Source: Terasakiella sp. SH-1 (GTDB taxonomy: Bacteria; Pseudomonadota; Alphaproteobacteria; Rhodospirillales; Terasakiellaceae). From it: a stretch of 64,000 nt of DNA. Below, in pieces: positions 16,607 through 26,353 of this stretch. A model generated the notes under the pieces. That model did no database searches. It had not been told where the DNA came from and saw nothing but the letters and a program-made list of their open reading frames with translations. The position numbers were made by a program, and so were the translations under genes. Positions within the stretch are counted from its first letter, which is position 1. Each line of letters begins with the position of its first letter. The stretch lies in the NCBI RefSeq assembly GCF_004564135.1, contig NZ_CP038255.1:2839501-2903500 (forward strand). The letters run 5' to 3'.

Positions 16607-17923
16607 ATGGAAAAACTGATCAAACGCATCCTGCCCCGCAGCCTGTTGGGCCGATCCTTGATGATCCTTGTGGTACCAATGGTATTGCTGCAAGTGATTT
16701 CCGCCTTTATTTTTTATGAAGCCCATTGGGATAAAGTCTCAAAATATCTGGCCCGTGGACTGGCCGGTGATGTGGGGGTCATGGTTGATCTGGTACGCGA
16801 TAACCCCACCGCAGAAGGACACAAGCGGGCCTTTGAAATTTCCAGAAACCGCTTCAATATGGAGACGGAAGTGCGCCCCGGAGAAATCTTGTCCAATTCA
16901 AAAGAGATTATCCAAGGTAGTATCCCCGATCCTTTTTTCCTGTTGGCCCTTGAAGAACGTGTCGGCCTTCCCTTTCACATTATTGCTCCACCAGATAGCA
17001 AACACCTGACGATTGAGGTCCAGCTCAGCGATGGAATTCTTGCCGTCACCGCCCTGCGCAAACGTTTGTTTAGCTCCACCACCTATGTCTTTGTGCTGTG
17101 GATGCTGGGCAGTTCGCTTTTGCTCTTTGGTGTAGCGATTATTTTTATGCGCAATCAGGTGCGCCCTATTCGCAGACTGGCACGCGCAGCCGATGCCTTT
17201 GGTAAACGCCAAAATGTGGAACGGTTTAAACCCGAAGGGGCACGTGAGGTGCGCCAAGCTGCCACCGCCTTTTTGATGATGAAAGGGCGGATTGAACGCC
17301 AAATTGAACAACGCACCCATATGCTGGCTGGTGTTTCCCATGACCTGCGCACCCCACTGACCCGTATGAAGCTGCAACTGGCCATGATGGGGGATCATGA
17401 CGACATCAAAGACCTGAGTGACGATATCCACGAAATGGAACATATGCTGGAAGGCTATCTTGCCTTTGCCCGTGGAGAAGGCGGGGAAAAAACCATCGAA
17501 ACCAATCTCTCTGGCCTGATCCACACCATTGTGACACGCGCCAAACGTAAAGGTGGGGCTGTTGATTATCACAGTGAAGGACTGATTTATCTTCAAGTGC
17601 GCCCCAATGCCTTTGAACGCTGTGTAACCAATCTGGTGGAAAATGCCACACGATATGGTGATCATGTTTCAGTTCGTTTAGGTCAACGCAACGACATGAT
17701 CGAAGTCACCATTGATGATGATGGCCCCGGCATTCCTGAAGAACAATATGAAGAGGTTTTCAAGCCGTTTTTCCGACTTGATAAATCACGCAACATCCAA
17801 ACCGGTGGCGTTGGGCTTGGACTTTCCATTGTCCGTGACGTGGTGCGCACCCATGGGGGAGATATTCAATTATCAACCTCCCCACAAGGCGGCTTAAGAG
17901 CGCGCTTGCGCTTCCCAATTTAA
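16607..17923 (+). CDS. EnvZ-like membrane sensor histidine kinase
   Basis: 438 residues. Transmembrane segments lie at about 15-38 and 163-183 with a periplasmic loop between. A HAMP linker (RPIRRLARAADAFGK) follows, then HisKA with the phospho-His in GVSHDLRTPLTRMKL. The ATPase domain has NLVENATRYGD, DDGPGIP and GGVGLGLSIV. It phosphorylates the upstream OmpR-type regulator. The layout is that of EnvZ and related alphaproteobacterial kinases. Confidence 0.92.
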   Translation: MEKLIKRILPRSLLGRSLMILVVPMVLLQVISAFIFYEAHWDKVSKYLARGLAGDVGVMVDLVRDNPTAEGHKRAFEISRNRFNMETEVRPGEILSNSKEIIQGSIPDPFFLLALEERVGLPFHIIAPPDSKHLTIEVQLSDGILAVTALRKRLFSSTTYVFVLWMLGSSLLLFGVAIIFMRNQVRPIRRLARAADAFGKRQNVERFKPEGAREVRQAATAFLMMKGRIERQIEQRTHMLAGVSHDLRTPLTRMKLQLAMMGDHDDIKDLSDDIHEMEHMLEGYLAFARGEGGEKTIETNLSGLIHTIVTRAKRKGGAVDYHSEGLIYLQVRPNAFERCVTNLVENATRYGDHVSVRLGQRNDMIEVTIDDDGPGIPEEQYEEVFKPFFRLDKSRNIQTGGVGLGLSIVRDVVRTHGGDIQLSTSPQGGLRARLRFPI

Positions 17924-17930
17924 GTGCCGA

Positions 17931-18173
17931 TTAACGACGCTGATCTTGTTCAGCATTGTAAGTGCCGTCAACGATCAACGCGATATCGGTGCGTTGCAGG
18001 CCAAGGTCAGCCAGTTCACGGTCAGACATAATGTCCAACTCATAACGCACACGGCTTTTTTCTTTCAGCTTGGCAAATTTCGCAATGATGAAATCTTCAA
18101 AACGTGTCAGCAAACCGCCAGTCAGTTCAACATGGTGGCTACCGTAAGAAGTGATGGGATAACGCAAAAGCAT
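17931..18173 (-). CDS. DUF1127 small protein
   Basis: 80 residues. The DUF1127 signature YELDIMSDRELADLGLQRTDI occupies residues about 44-64; this short Arg-rich motif is common in alphaproteobacteria, where some members affect RNA turnover or phosphate and stress responses. The gene is convergent with the kinase gene, seven bases away. CAGGATT precedes the ATG at 18171-18173. The 140 bases upstream hold a likely promoter and otherwise nothing recognisable. Confidence 0.85.
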   Translation of the reverse strand: MLLRYPITSYGSHHVELTGGLLTRFEDFIIAKFAKLKEKSRVRYELDIMSDRELADLGLQRTDIALIVDGTYNAEQDQRR

Positions 18174-18313
18174 GATAAATCCTGATCCAAATATATTGGT
18201 AAAATCTTTGAACCAGACTTAGTCAAAGCAATAATTTTTCACAATTGGATTTTTTGCAGCGCAGCAATGCGCCTCACGCATAGCTGGCAAATTCTACTTT
18301 TAGTTTCAGCCCC

Positions 18314-19072
18314 TTACAAACCGTGAACTGTCAGCCATTCCAGCATTTCATCGGGTTCACTGATATAATCCAGTGGCTCCAGCGGCGGGCGTTTGATCAT
18401 AATTACACCAATACCTTCTGCCCGTGCCGCTTCAATTTTGGCATAGGTCGCTGCCCCGCCACTATTTTTACTGACCATCACCTGAATATGATAATCGCGA
18501 ATCAGTTGGCGTTCTTTTTCCACATCATAAGGCGGACGTGAAATCACCATCTCATAATTGTTCAACGCAAGATCCTCTTTTGGCTCGTTCACCAACCGGA
18601 CCACAAGGGAAATATCCTCATCAAGCTCAGCAAAAGCAGATACGTCCTTGATACCTGTGGTGATCAGTGTTTTTCGACCAAACTGTTCCACCGCCCTGAC
18701 GGCAGCGTCCATATCATCCACATCCAGCCATCGGTCTTTCAAATCAGCGCGCCATTCTTCACGCCACAAGACGGCCAGCGGGGTTTCGGTTTCAAACGCT
18801 GCCCCATAGGCATGATGTGATATTTTTTCCGCATAAGGATGGGTGGCATCAACCATATGAGTAATGGATTCGGCCTTGATATAATCAATCAGCCCCCCCA
18901 TGCCACCAAAGCCACCGACGCGCACCGCACAGGGCAAGTCCGGTTGATGGCCTGTGATGCCAGAATAGGAAATGATAATTTCAACACGATCACCATAATG
19001 GGCATGGGCACGACGGGCAAAAGCCGCCCCATCGCCCGTTCCCCCCAATATCAGGAGTTTTTTAGCCGACAT
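18314..19072 (-). CDS. cobK: Precorrin-6A (or cobalt-precorrin-6A) reductase
   Basis: 252 residues from the ATG at 19070-19072. The N-terminal nucleotide-binding LILGGTGDGAAFARRA and VDATHPYAEKISHHA are CobK/CbiJ signatures; SKNSGGAATYAKIEAARAEG near the C-terminus is also typical. It reduces the macrocycle in cobalamin synthesis using NAD(P)H. The first 11 bases overlap the end of cbiD, so the two are coupled. It is the last gene of the minus-strand pair. Confidence 0.92.
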   Translation of the reverse strand: MSAKKLLILGGTGDGAAFARRAHAHYGDRVEIIISYSGITGHQPDLPCAVRVGGFGGMGGLIDYIKAESITHMVDATHPYAEKISHHAYGAAFETETPLAVLWREEWRADLKDRWLDVDDMDAAVRAVEQFGRKTLITTGIKDVSAFAELDEDISLVVRLVNEPKEDLALNNYEMVISRPPYDVEKERQLIRDYHIQVMVSKNSGGAATYAKIEAARAEGIGVIMIKRPPLEPLDYISEPDEMLEWLTVHGL

Positions 19073-20123
19073 GTCCAACAACCTCCCCTTTTCGGTTCAC
19101 GGCAATCACTTCAATTTCACAATGACCAGAGACAATTGCCTGCGCAACCTCTTTTGCCCGGTGCACTACTAAATCTGCCAAGCCAATCTCATGGGCGATT
19201 GACAGTTCCAGCACTTCCAAGGCTGTATTCGCCTCTCTGGCTTTTTCTTGTAAATCATGATCAGCCCCAGCTTCTTTCATCCATTGGGCCAATTGTTCAA
19301 AATCAACGCGTGAGCGTGAGGAATGCAGGTCCATTTCCCCTTGGGCCAGCTTACAAAATTTGGCAAATCCACCACATAAGGTGAGTTTTTCAACCGGATT
19401 TTGACGCACATATTTCAAGACACCACCTGCAAAATCCCCCATATCAATCAAAGCGGAAAGATCAAAATCATAAAGTTGACAAGCGGTTTTCTCAGAGGTT
19501 GATCCCGTCGTTGCTGCAATATGGGTGATGCCACTGGCCTTTGCCACATCAATGCCGCGATGAATGGAATGGATCCAGGCCGAACAGGAATAAGGTACCA
19601 CCACCCCGGTTGTCCCTAATACCGACAGCCCCCCCATAATGCCCAAACGCGGGTTCATGGTCTTTTCAGCCAGCTTTTCCCCATGAGTAATGGACACGGT
19701 GACAATCACATCCGGGTTTGATTTCACCGCATTAAGGTTTTCAACAATCATCTGGCGCGGCATAGGATTAATGGCAGGTTCCCCGATCTCCAGTGGCAAA
19801 CCCGGTTTTGTCACAAGGCCAACCCCCTCCCCATTTTTAAAAACAATACCAGAGCTTTGCGCTCCCCATTCAACACGCACACAGATTTCAGCCCCATGGG
19901 TAATATCCGGGTCATCCCCGGCATCCTTGATAACAGAGGCCCAGGCATATTGCGCCCCCAACTCCTGACGGTTCAGGCAAAAAGATGGCGTCTGTCCTTT
20001 TGGTAAAACAATCTCCACCGGGTCAGGAAACGCCCCACGGCACAAGGCGCTAAAGGCTGCACGTGCCGCTGCGGTGGCACAAGCCCCGGTGGTCCATCCT
20101 TTTCTGAGTTCTTTCTTTTCCAT
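19062..20123 (-). CDS. cbiD: Cobalt-precorrin-5B C1-methyltransferase
   Basis: 353 residues. N-terminal LRKGWTTGACATAAARAA is the CbiD signature; GGLSVLGTTGVVVPYSCSAWIHSIHRGIDVA is also characteristic. It methylates C1 of the corrin ring with S-adenosylmethionine. CbiD belongs to the anaerobic branch, but many alphaproteobacteria use it where CobF is missing. An in-frame ATG at 20148-20150 gives nine more residues; neither start has a clear ribosome site. It is divergent from cobA across about 60 bases. Confidence 0.92.
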   Translation of the reverse strand: MEKKELRKGWTTGACATAAARAAFSALCRGAFPDPVEIVLPKGQTPSFCLNRQELGAQYAWASVIKDAGDDPDITHGAEICVRVEWGAQSSGIVFKNGEGVGLVTKPGLPLEIGEPAINPMPRQMIVENLNAVKSNPDVIVTVSITHGEKLAEKTMNPRLGIMGGLSVLGTTGVVVPYSCSAWIHSIHRGIDVAKASGITHIAATTGSTSEKTACQLYDFDLSALIDMGDFAGGVLKYVRQNPVEKLTLCGGFAKFCKLAQGEMDLHSSRSRVDFEQLAQWMKEAGADHDLQEKAREANTALEVLELSIAHEIGLADLVVHRAKEVAQAIVSGHCEIEVIAVNRKGEVVGHVG

Positions 20124-20186
20124 AAAACCAAAATAAGCATTTTGAATCATTTGTCATGAATTGCTTTTCGGGCTATCACTTGGCCC

Positions 20187-20966
20187 ATGGAAAATTTCGC
20201 AGATATCACCTTCCCTGAATTTGCCCCGGCCACAGTCTGGCTGGTGGGGGCCGGACCTGGTGATCCCAAGCTTTTGACCCTTTTTGCCTATCACGCGCTG
20301 CAACAGGCCAATGTGATTGTGCATGATGCTCTGGTCGATCCAGCCATTCTTGCCCTTGCCGCCCCCCATGCAAAACTGGAAGCCATGGGCAAACGTGGTG
20401 GGCAGGCCACATCTGCAAAACAAAAAGACATCACCCTGCGCCTGATCGAGCTGGCGCGTGCCGGCCATAAGGTTTTACGCCTCAAAGGCGGGGACCCCTT
20501 CGTCTTTGGGCGCGGTGCTGAAGAAGCTCTGCCGATTCTAAATGCAAATATTGAGGTGCGTATTATACCGGGCATCAGTGCCGGTATTGCGGGAAGTGCC
20601 TATGCCGGTATTCCGGTCAGTGACGGGCAATCCAATCAGGTCATCAGCTTTGTCACCGGCCATGATACCTCCGGTCAGGTTCCTGCTGTGGACTGGCAAG
20701 CATTGGCCAAAAGCTCCCCGGTGATTGTTTTTTACATGCCCATGAAACATGTGGATAAAATTCAGGCTGAACTGCTCAAGGCCGGGCGACAAGCTGATGA
20801 GCCTGTCTGTGTTGTGTCCAAAGCCACCACACCTGAGCAGCAAACCTGTGACACCACACTGGGCAGCTGCGTCAAAGATTTAAGCAAAACCAACATCAAG
20901 GCCCCCGCCCTGTTTATCATTGGCCCAACCGTGGCCCTGAGGCAACAATTGACGGAGTGTTTCTAG
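20187..20966 (+). CDS. cobA: Uroporphyrinogen-III C-methyltransferase
   Basis: 259 residues. Tetrapyrrole methylase signatures are WLVGAGPGDPKLLTLFA, VIVHDALVD, LRLKGGDPFVFGRGAEE and PGISAGIAGSAYAGIPV. It adds methyl groups at C2 and C7 of uroporphyrinogen III to give precorrin-2, the entry to cobalamin and siroheme. No CysG-type oxidase/ferrochelatase domain is fused. The stop TAG touches the ATG of the next gene, starting a tightly packed plus-strand operon with two membrane proteins and cobB. Confidence 0.95.
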   Translation: MENFADITFPEFAPATVWLVGAGPGDPKLLTLFAYHALQQANVIVHDALVDPAILALAAPHAKLEAMGKRGGQATSAKQKDITLRLIELARAGHKVLRLKGGDPFVFGRGAEEALPILNANIEVRIIPGISAGIAGSAYAGIPVSDGQSNQVISFVTGHDTSGQVPAVDWQALAKSSPVIVFYMPMKHVDKIQAELLKAGRQADEPVCVVSKATTPEQQTCDTTLGSCVKDLSKTNIKAPALFIIGPTVALRQQLTECF

Positions 20967-21755
20967 ATGGAATCAGAACTCCTGTTGATGACCATGGTGC
21001 AAGCTGGCTTGGCTCATTGTACGGTTGTGGTCGAAGATAATGGCGGCTTGCTGTTGACCCTTTTTACAGCTGGGCTGGTGGGCAGTGCCACCCACTGTAT
21101 CAGCATGTGCGCGCCCTTTGTGCTGTCGCAAGTCACCGCCCGCCTGGAAACCATCAGCCTGTCTGAAATGTCAGAATTTAAACGGCTCAGTGGTGCAGCC
21201 CTTCTCCCTTATCATTTTGGGCGCATGACAACCTATATCATCTTGGGCCTGTGTGTCGGACTATTGGCCCAAGGGGCTATTCAATTTAGCGGGATGAAAT
21301 GGATTTCTGCTGCCCTCCTCGCCTTTGCCGCCCTGTTCTTTTTAGGCTACGCCTTGAAACGGTTGGGTGTCAGTTTTCCCGGCTTGGCTTTATTTGGCAG
21401 TAAGTCCACATCACCGGAAAGTGCCCTCTCCCTTGGTCTTGGGCGCATTTTAAAGCCATTTTTTGCCCGCCCGGTAGGACTGAATGGCTATTTTCTAGGA
21501 ATTGGCCTTGGCTTTTTGCCCTGCGGCCTCCTATATGGTGCTTTGGCTGCTGCCGGGGCGACAGGTGATTTTCTTGCCGGAGCTTTTGGCATGGCTGCCT
21601 TTGCCCTTGGGACCGTGCCCAGCCTGATGGTGGTGGGGTTTGTCGGTCATATGGCCGGGCAAAAATGGCAAAAGGTTGTGACAGACCTTGCGCCGATGCT
21701 GTTAATCATTAATGCTGGCGTTCTGGCCTATCTGGCCTGGACATTGGTTCAATAA
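20967..21755 (+). CDS. Polytopic membrane protein, DsbD_2/UreH-like transmembrane domain
   Basis: 262 residues with about six transmembrane segments. Near the N-terminus HCISMCAPF gives the C-x3-C motif typical of this family, which is related to DsbD/CcdA and often annotated sulfite exporter TauE/SafE or UreH-like. Members next to copper or cytochrome oxidase genes are thought to take part in metal or redox handling. Here it begins immediately after cobA and precedes a SCO1/SenC gene by 16 bases. A nickel/cobalt role in the cobalamin context is an alternative. Confidence 0.75.
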   Translation: MESELLLMTMVQAGLAHCTVVVEDNGGLLLTLFTAGLVGSATHCISMCAPFVLSQVTARLETISLSEMSEFKRLSGAALLPYHFGRMTTYIILGLCVGLLAQGAIQFSGMKWISAALLAFAALFFLGYALKRLGVSFPGLALFGSKSTSPESALSLGLGRILKPFFARPVGLNGYFLGIGLGFLPCGLLYGALAAAGATGDFLAGAFGMAAFALGTVPSLMVVGFVGHMAGQKWQKVVTDLAPMLLIINAGVLAYLAWTLVQ

Positions 21756-21771
21756 TTTAAAAGGTGATCTG

Positions 21772-22383
21772 ATGGGGTCTCGTTCAAGAATTTTGCTTTA
21801 CTTTGCCTGTGCAGCGATTTTTCTGGTTGTCGGCATTACATTGCGCCTGCCACAACTGCTGGAAGACCCGGTTGCCCAAACCACAGGCGAAGTTGCCATT
21901 GGTGGGGAATTCGAACTGGTTGACCCAAAGGGCAATACCATCACCAATAAAGACATGCTGGGCACCTATAGCCTGATTTATTTTGGCTATACCTTCTGCC
22001 CTGATGTTTGTCCCACGGGTTTGCAAACCATGGCCACCGCCCTTGAGCTGATCCCCATGCGTAAATCCAACAAGGTCGTGTCCTATTTCTTCACCGTAGA
22101 CCCGGAACGCGACACCCCGGAAATCATGGGGGAATATGTCAAACACTTCCATGAAAGCCTTGTAGGTCTGAGCGGAACCAAAGAACAAACAGATAAAGCA
22201 GCCAAAGCTTATAAGGTCTATTACAAAAAAGTTGTTGAAGAAGGCAAACCAGCTGATGAATATCTGATGGACCATTCCGCCTTTCAATATCTGATGGGGC
22301 CGGATGGGAAATATGTCACCCATTTCCCCCATGGCATTACACCGGAAGAAATGGCTGAAAAACTGAAAGCCTATATCCGTTGA
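21772..22383 (+). CDS. SCO1/SenC-family copper chaperone
   Basis: 203 residues from the ATG at 21772, with AAGGTGA ahead. A single N-terminal membrane anchor (about 9-25) exports a thioredoxin-fold domain. Copper ligands are the cysteines of TFCPDVCP and the His of MDHSAFQY. SCO proteins deliver copper to the CuA site of cytochrome oxidase or act as thiol reductases. No oxidase gene is in the window. The stop overlaps the TTG start of cobB by three bases. Confidence 0.9.
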   Translation: MGSRSRILLYFACAAIFLVVGITLRLPQLLEDPVAQTTGEVAIGGEFELVDPKGNTITNKDMLGTYSLIYFGYTFCPDVCPTGLQTMATALELIPMRKSNKVVSYFFTVDPERDTPEIMGEYVKHFHESLVGLSGTKEQTDKAAKAYKVYYKKVVEEGKPADEYLMDHSAFQYLMGPDGKYVTHFPHGITPEEMAEKLKAYIR

Positions 22384-23717
22384 GTACCACAGGTCTGATT
22401 ATTGCCGCCCCCAATTCCAACAGCGGTAAAACCTTCATCACATTGGGAAGCTTGCGTGCCTTGCAACGCCGGGGAGTTTCTGTCAGTTCCGCCAAGGTTG
22501 GCCCGGATTATATCGACCCGGCCTTTCATGGTGCCGCAACCAAACGACTGTGCCCTAATCTTGATGGCTGGGCCATGCGTGAAGATACCTTGTTTCACAC
22601 TCTGCACAATCTATCAGACCAGTCTGATTTGATTATCTGCGAGGGAGTCATGGGCCTGTTTGACGGGGCAACCCTGCCAGCAGATAGCCCGTCTAACAAA
22701 GATGGCTCCCCTGCTGATATTGCACGCAGAACCGGCTGGCCTGTTGTCTTGGTGATTGATGCCAATGCCCAAGCCACATCAGCAGCAGCCCTCATTCACG
22801 GATTTGCCACCTTTGACCCCGACGTTCATGTCAAAGGGGTGATTTTTAATAAGGTCGGGGGACCGAGCCATATTCAATTGCTGAAAAATGCGTGTGAGCG
22901 CCACATCCCCCATATCGACGTCTTAGGTTTTGTCCCACGCCAAAATGATCTCGCCCTGCCAGAACGCCACTTAGGGCTGGTATTGGCCGAAGAGCACCCT
23001 GAGCTGGAAAGCTTCCTTAATCAGTCAGCTGATTTCCTTGAAAACTATATTGATCTGGACAAGCTGGTCAGCCTTGCTCAAACCAAGCCCCTGCCCAGCC
23101 CCTCAGCCAATAACGCATTCTTCCCCCCCCTGGGCCAAAATATTGCCATTGCCAAGGATAAAGCTTTTGCCTTTGCCTATCCTGCCCTATTGCACCATTG
23201 GCAAGAACAGGGGGCAAGCTTCAGCTTTTTTTCCCCCTTAAGCAATGAAGCCCCAGATCCTGACTGTGATGCAATCTATCTTCCCGGTGGATACCCTGAA
23301 CTTCATTGTGAACAGCTTGCTCAAAACAGCTATTTTCTAGAAGCTTTGCGCACCCGTCATCAAAACAACACCACAATTTTTGGGGAATGCGGGGGCTATA
23401 TGGTCTTGGGTAAAACCATTACGGACAAAGAAGGCCGAGCCCACCAGATGGCCGGCATTCTGGACCTGAATACATCATTTGCCAAACGCAAACTTCACCT
23501 TGGGTATCGTGATGTCACCTGTCTGGTTGACACCCCCTTTGCCAAAAAGGGGGAGCGCCTGCGCGGCCATGAATTCCATTATGCGACCATTTTACACGAA
23601 GATGGCACCGCTGTTTTTGACTGTCGCAATGCCTCTGGACACGTATTAGGCGCAGCGGGACTGCAAAAGAACAACTGTACAGCCTCTTTCATACATTTAA
23701 TTGACAAAAAATGTTAG
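22380..23717 (+). CDS. cobB: Cobyrinate (hydrogenobyrinate) a,c-diamide synthase
   Basis: 445 residues, CbiA/CobB family. The N-terminal P-loop-like region is IIAAPNSNSGKTFITLG, followed by VGPDYIDPAFH and CEGVMGLFDG. The C-terminal glutamine amidotransferase domain has the nucleophile region FGECGGYMVLG and a late GHEFHYA. It amidates the a and c carboxylates with glutamine and ATP. The start is TTG, overlapping the upstream TGA (TTGA); translation is therefore coupled. It is the last gene of the operon. Confidence 0.92.
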   Translation: MSTTGLIIAAPNSNSGKTFITLGSLRALQRRGVSVSSAKVGPDYIDPAFHGAATKRLCPNLDGWAMREDTLFHTLHNLSDQSDLIICEGVMGLFDGATLPADSPSNKDGSPADIARRTGWPVVLVIDANAQATSAAALIHGFATFDPDVHVKGVIFNKVGGPSHIQLLKNACERHIPHIDVLGFVPRQNDLALPERHLGLVLAEEHPELESFLNQSADFLENYIDLDKLVSLAQTKPLPSPSANNAFFPPLGQNIAIAKDKAFAFAYPALLHHWQEQGASFSFFSPLSNEAPDPDCDAIYLPGGYPELHCEQLAQNSYFLEALRTRHQNNTTIFGECGGYMVLGKTITDKEGRAHQMAGILDLNTSFAKRKLHLGYRDVTCLVDTPFAKKGERLRGHEFHYATILHEDGTAVFDCRNASGHVLGAAGLQKNNCTASFIHLIDKKC

Positions 23718-23816
23718 TGGATTGTCCTTAAGTACCATCTCCCTATTTATTTTATTGATACGTACGCGTATACTGCCGCCCAAAATTGTAAATAAGTAAA
23801 TTAGAGGGGGCCGAAA

Positions 23817-26315
23817 ATGACGACCGAGACTGAAGTACTCATCAACTGGAACCATGCATTTGACCTAGGCATTGATCAACTGGACGAAGATCATAAACTT
23901 CTGGTTGGGCGCATCAATGACATGAATGAACGTGTCAAACGCAATGCATCAAACGATGAGATCCACAGCCTCCTGCTTCAAACCGGCTCTGACCTCAAAG
24001 CCCACTTTGAACGGGAAAATGAATATATTCGCAAATCCCAAAGTGGCGAGGAATCAGAACAGCACCTCAAATTCCACAAGATCACACTTGAATATCTCTA
24101 TAAAGTCATTGAAAAATTCAAACATGATCCCGAATCTGTCACTGCCAAAGATATCCTGCATTATCTGCATGGCTGGATCATTGATCATATTGTCAATCAA
24201 GACCACAAAATGCGCGATGACCTGGAACGCGCCGGACTGGTGGCTTCTGAAATCACCAATGAATCTGCCATTGCACGTTTTCTGGACCATTTCAAACTGC
24301 GTGACCGGATCGCAGCCCTGGCTATCATTCCCCTGATTGCCCTGCTCTTTTTCGCCGGGGACGCTGTTTTTGAAAAACGCGCAACCATGAACGATATGGA
24401 AAAAATCGAACAGCTATCCGTGATGGCTGGAACTTTCTCCAACCTTGTTCACGAACTGCAAAAAGAACGCGGAACCTCTGCGGGCTTCCTTGCCTCAAAA
24501 GGAAAATCTTTTGGCGATAAAGTCATTGCCCAGCGCAAAAACACCGACCAAAAAAATGCCCCTCTTCCCAATGCCTTAAACCTTGGTGATAGCCTTGGGC
24601 TGAAAAAAGAAATGTCTGCGATCCGCAACTTGCTTGACCAGCTTCCCGCCATGCGCAAAAAAGTCAGCGCACAGGAACTCACCGTTGCACAAGAGGTTGC
24701 CTATTATTCAAAACTGAATTCTTCTCTTTTGAACGCCATTGCAACCATGTCAAAAATTTCACGTGATCCAGCCCTGTCCAACCGGATTTCAACCTTCGTG
24801 AACTTCTTGCAAAGTAAAGAACGTGCAGGCATTGAACGCGCCAAAGGGTCCGCCGGATTTGGCACGGGGAAATTCCCCCCGGCTTTGCTCAAAGATTTTG
24901 TCAGCCTGATTGCCATTCAAAATACCTATATGAATGTGGCGCGTTCTTTTGCAACGGATGATACCCTTGCCTTTATGAATCAAACCATTACCGGCGCAGC
25001 GGTTGATCAGGTTGAAGAAATGCGCCGAATTGCCATTTCCAGCCCGACAACCAATGACCTGAAAGGGATCAGTGGTCCACAGTGGTTTGATACCATCACC
25101 AAGAAAATCAATCTGTTAAAACAAACAGAAAATTTCATGGCAAAAACCCTGTCTGAAACAGCAGCGAAGGTGCGCAGTCAGGCACAAACAACCTTTACCA
25201 CCCTGCTGGTGATTAGTTTGATCCTGACCGTCTTTATCATTACCTTTGCCGTTATCCTGATCAACAGTGTGGTCAAACCATTGCGTTCGCTACGTTCTTC
25301 TATTGAACGTCTGGAGCAGGGCCATACCGAAACCATGATTGCCGGGCGCCATAAATCCGATGAGCTGGGTGAAATGGCCCGTGCGATTCAAAGTTTCAAG
25401 GAAACCATTATTCGTCAGAATATGGAACAGGCCAAACAGGGCATTGAACAAAGTGTGCGTGAACGCACCAGCGTTCGCCGTCTTGAACTTACCGACATTT
25501 TCAGAAATGAAGTGGCAGCCTCCATCCAAACCATGGCCAGTGCCGCCAAAGGGTTGGAAGACCATGCTGAATCCATGTCTGCAGCGACTGAAACATCACG
25601 CACGCAATCCACCATGGTGGCTTCTGCCGCAACACAAGCCACATCAAACGTAGAAACTGTTGCCGCCGCTGCAGAAGAGCTTTCCAGCTCCATTCAGGAA
25701 ATCTCCCGTCAGGTTGAACATTCCGCCACCATTGCCAATGCCGCAACCAGCAACGCTGACAGTGCCCAACATACAATTGAAGGGCTTGCTGATGGGGCCA
25801 ACAAAATTGGCGAAGTTGTCCAGATCATTACGGATATCGCAGAACAAACCAACCTGCTGGCCCTGAATGCCACCATTGAAGCTGCCCGTGCTGGTGAAGC
25901 AGGGAAAGGCTTTGCTGTTGTGGCCTCTGAAGTGAAAAACCTTGCCAACCAAACGGCCAAGGCGACAGAAGACATTACCGCCCAGATCAATACCATTCAG
26001 GGCGATACAGAACGCGCTGTAGAAGCCATTGCCAGTGTCACCCATACTATTGGCGAAATGAATGATGTCACAAATAATGTGGCACAGGCTATTGATCAAC
26101 AAGGTAGCGCAACACAGGAAATCAGCGCCAATGTCAATGAAGCCGCCACCGGCACACGCGATGTTTCCAACAATATCGAAGGCGTGGCCCAAGCCAATGA
26201 AGAAACCGGACGTATGTCAAACGAGGTCTTTAATTCTGCTAAACAGGTTTCAAATAACGCCGATGATTTGAACCAGACCATTCATAACTATCTGGAAAAT
26301 ATGAAGAACGCCTAA
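23817..26315 (+). CDS. Chemoreceptor with N-terminal hemerythrin and periplasmic NIT domain
   Basis: 832 residues. An N-terminal cytoplasmic hemerythrin carries the full di-iron set: H26, H63, E67, H83, H87, H124 and D129. The first transmembrane segment is about 165-184. A periplasmic NIT-type domain ([15 protein letters not shown]) follows, then a second transmembrane segment at about 460-485, HAMP, and the MCP signalling hairpin [20 protein letters not shown]. Hemerythrins sense oxygen or iron/redox; NIT domains sense nitrate and nitrite. One receptor thus joins two respiratory cues on opposite sides of the membrane. GAGGGGG precedes the ATG. No che genes are adjacent. Confidence 0.92.
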   Translation: MTTETEVLINWNHAFDLGIDQLDEDHKLLVGRINDMNERVKRNASNDEIHSLLLQTGSDLKAHFERENEYIRKSQSGEESEQHLKFHKITLEYLYKVIEKFKHDPESVTAKDILHYLHGWIIDHIVNQDHKMRDDLERAGLVASEITNESAIARFLDHFKLRDRIAALAIIPLIALLFFAGDAVFEKRATMNDMEKIEQLSVMAGTFSNLVHELQKERGTSAGFLASKGKSFGDKVIAQRKNTDQKNAPLPNALNLGDSLGLKKEMSAIRNLLDQLPAMRKKVSAQELTVAQEVAYYSKLNSSLLNAIATMSKISRDPALSNRISTFVNFLQSKERAGIERAKGSAGFGTGKFPPALLKDFVSLIAIQNTYMNVARSFATDDTLAFMNQTITGAAVDQVEEMRRIAISSPTTNDLKGISGPQWFDTITKKINLLKQTENFMAKTLSETAAKVRSQAQTTFTTLLVISLILTVFIITFAVILINSVVKPLRSLRSSIERLEQGHTETMIAGRHKSDELGEMARAIQSFKETIIRQNMEQAKQGIEQSVRERTSVRRLELTDIFRNEVAASIQTMASAAKGLEDHAESMSAATETSRTQSTMVASAATQATSNVETVAAAAEELSSSIQEISRQVEHSATIANAATSNADSAQHTIEGLADGANKIGEVVQIITDIAEQTNLLALNATIEAARAGEAGKGFAVVASEVKNLANQTAKATEDITAQINTIQGDTERAVEAIASVTHTIGEMNDVTNNVAQAIDQQGSATQEISANVNEAATGTRDVSNNIEGVAQANEETGRMSNEVFNSAKQVSNNADDLNQTIHNYLENMKNA

Positions 26316-26321
26316 AACTGC

Positions 26322-26353
26322 CATGCGCCCCAACATTATGCTTGGGGCGCATG
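26322..26353. terminator. Perfect 12-base hairpin between receptor and cca genes
   Basis: CATGCGCCCCAA (26322-26333) pairs perfectly with 26342-26353. It lies just after the receptor stop and overlaps the last codons of the convergent cca gene. A T-run is weak on both strands, so termination may be Rho-assisted or the hairpin may protect 3' ends. Confidence 0.5.
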
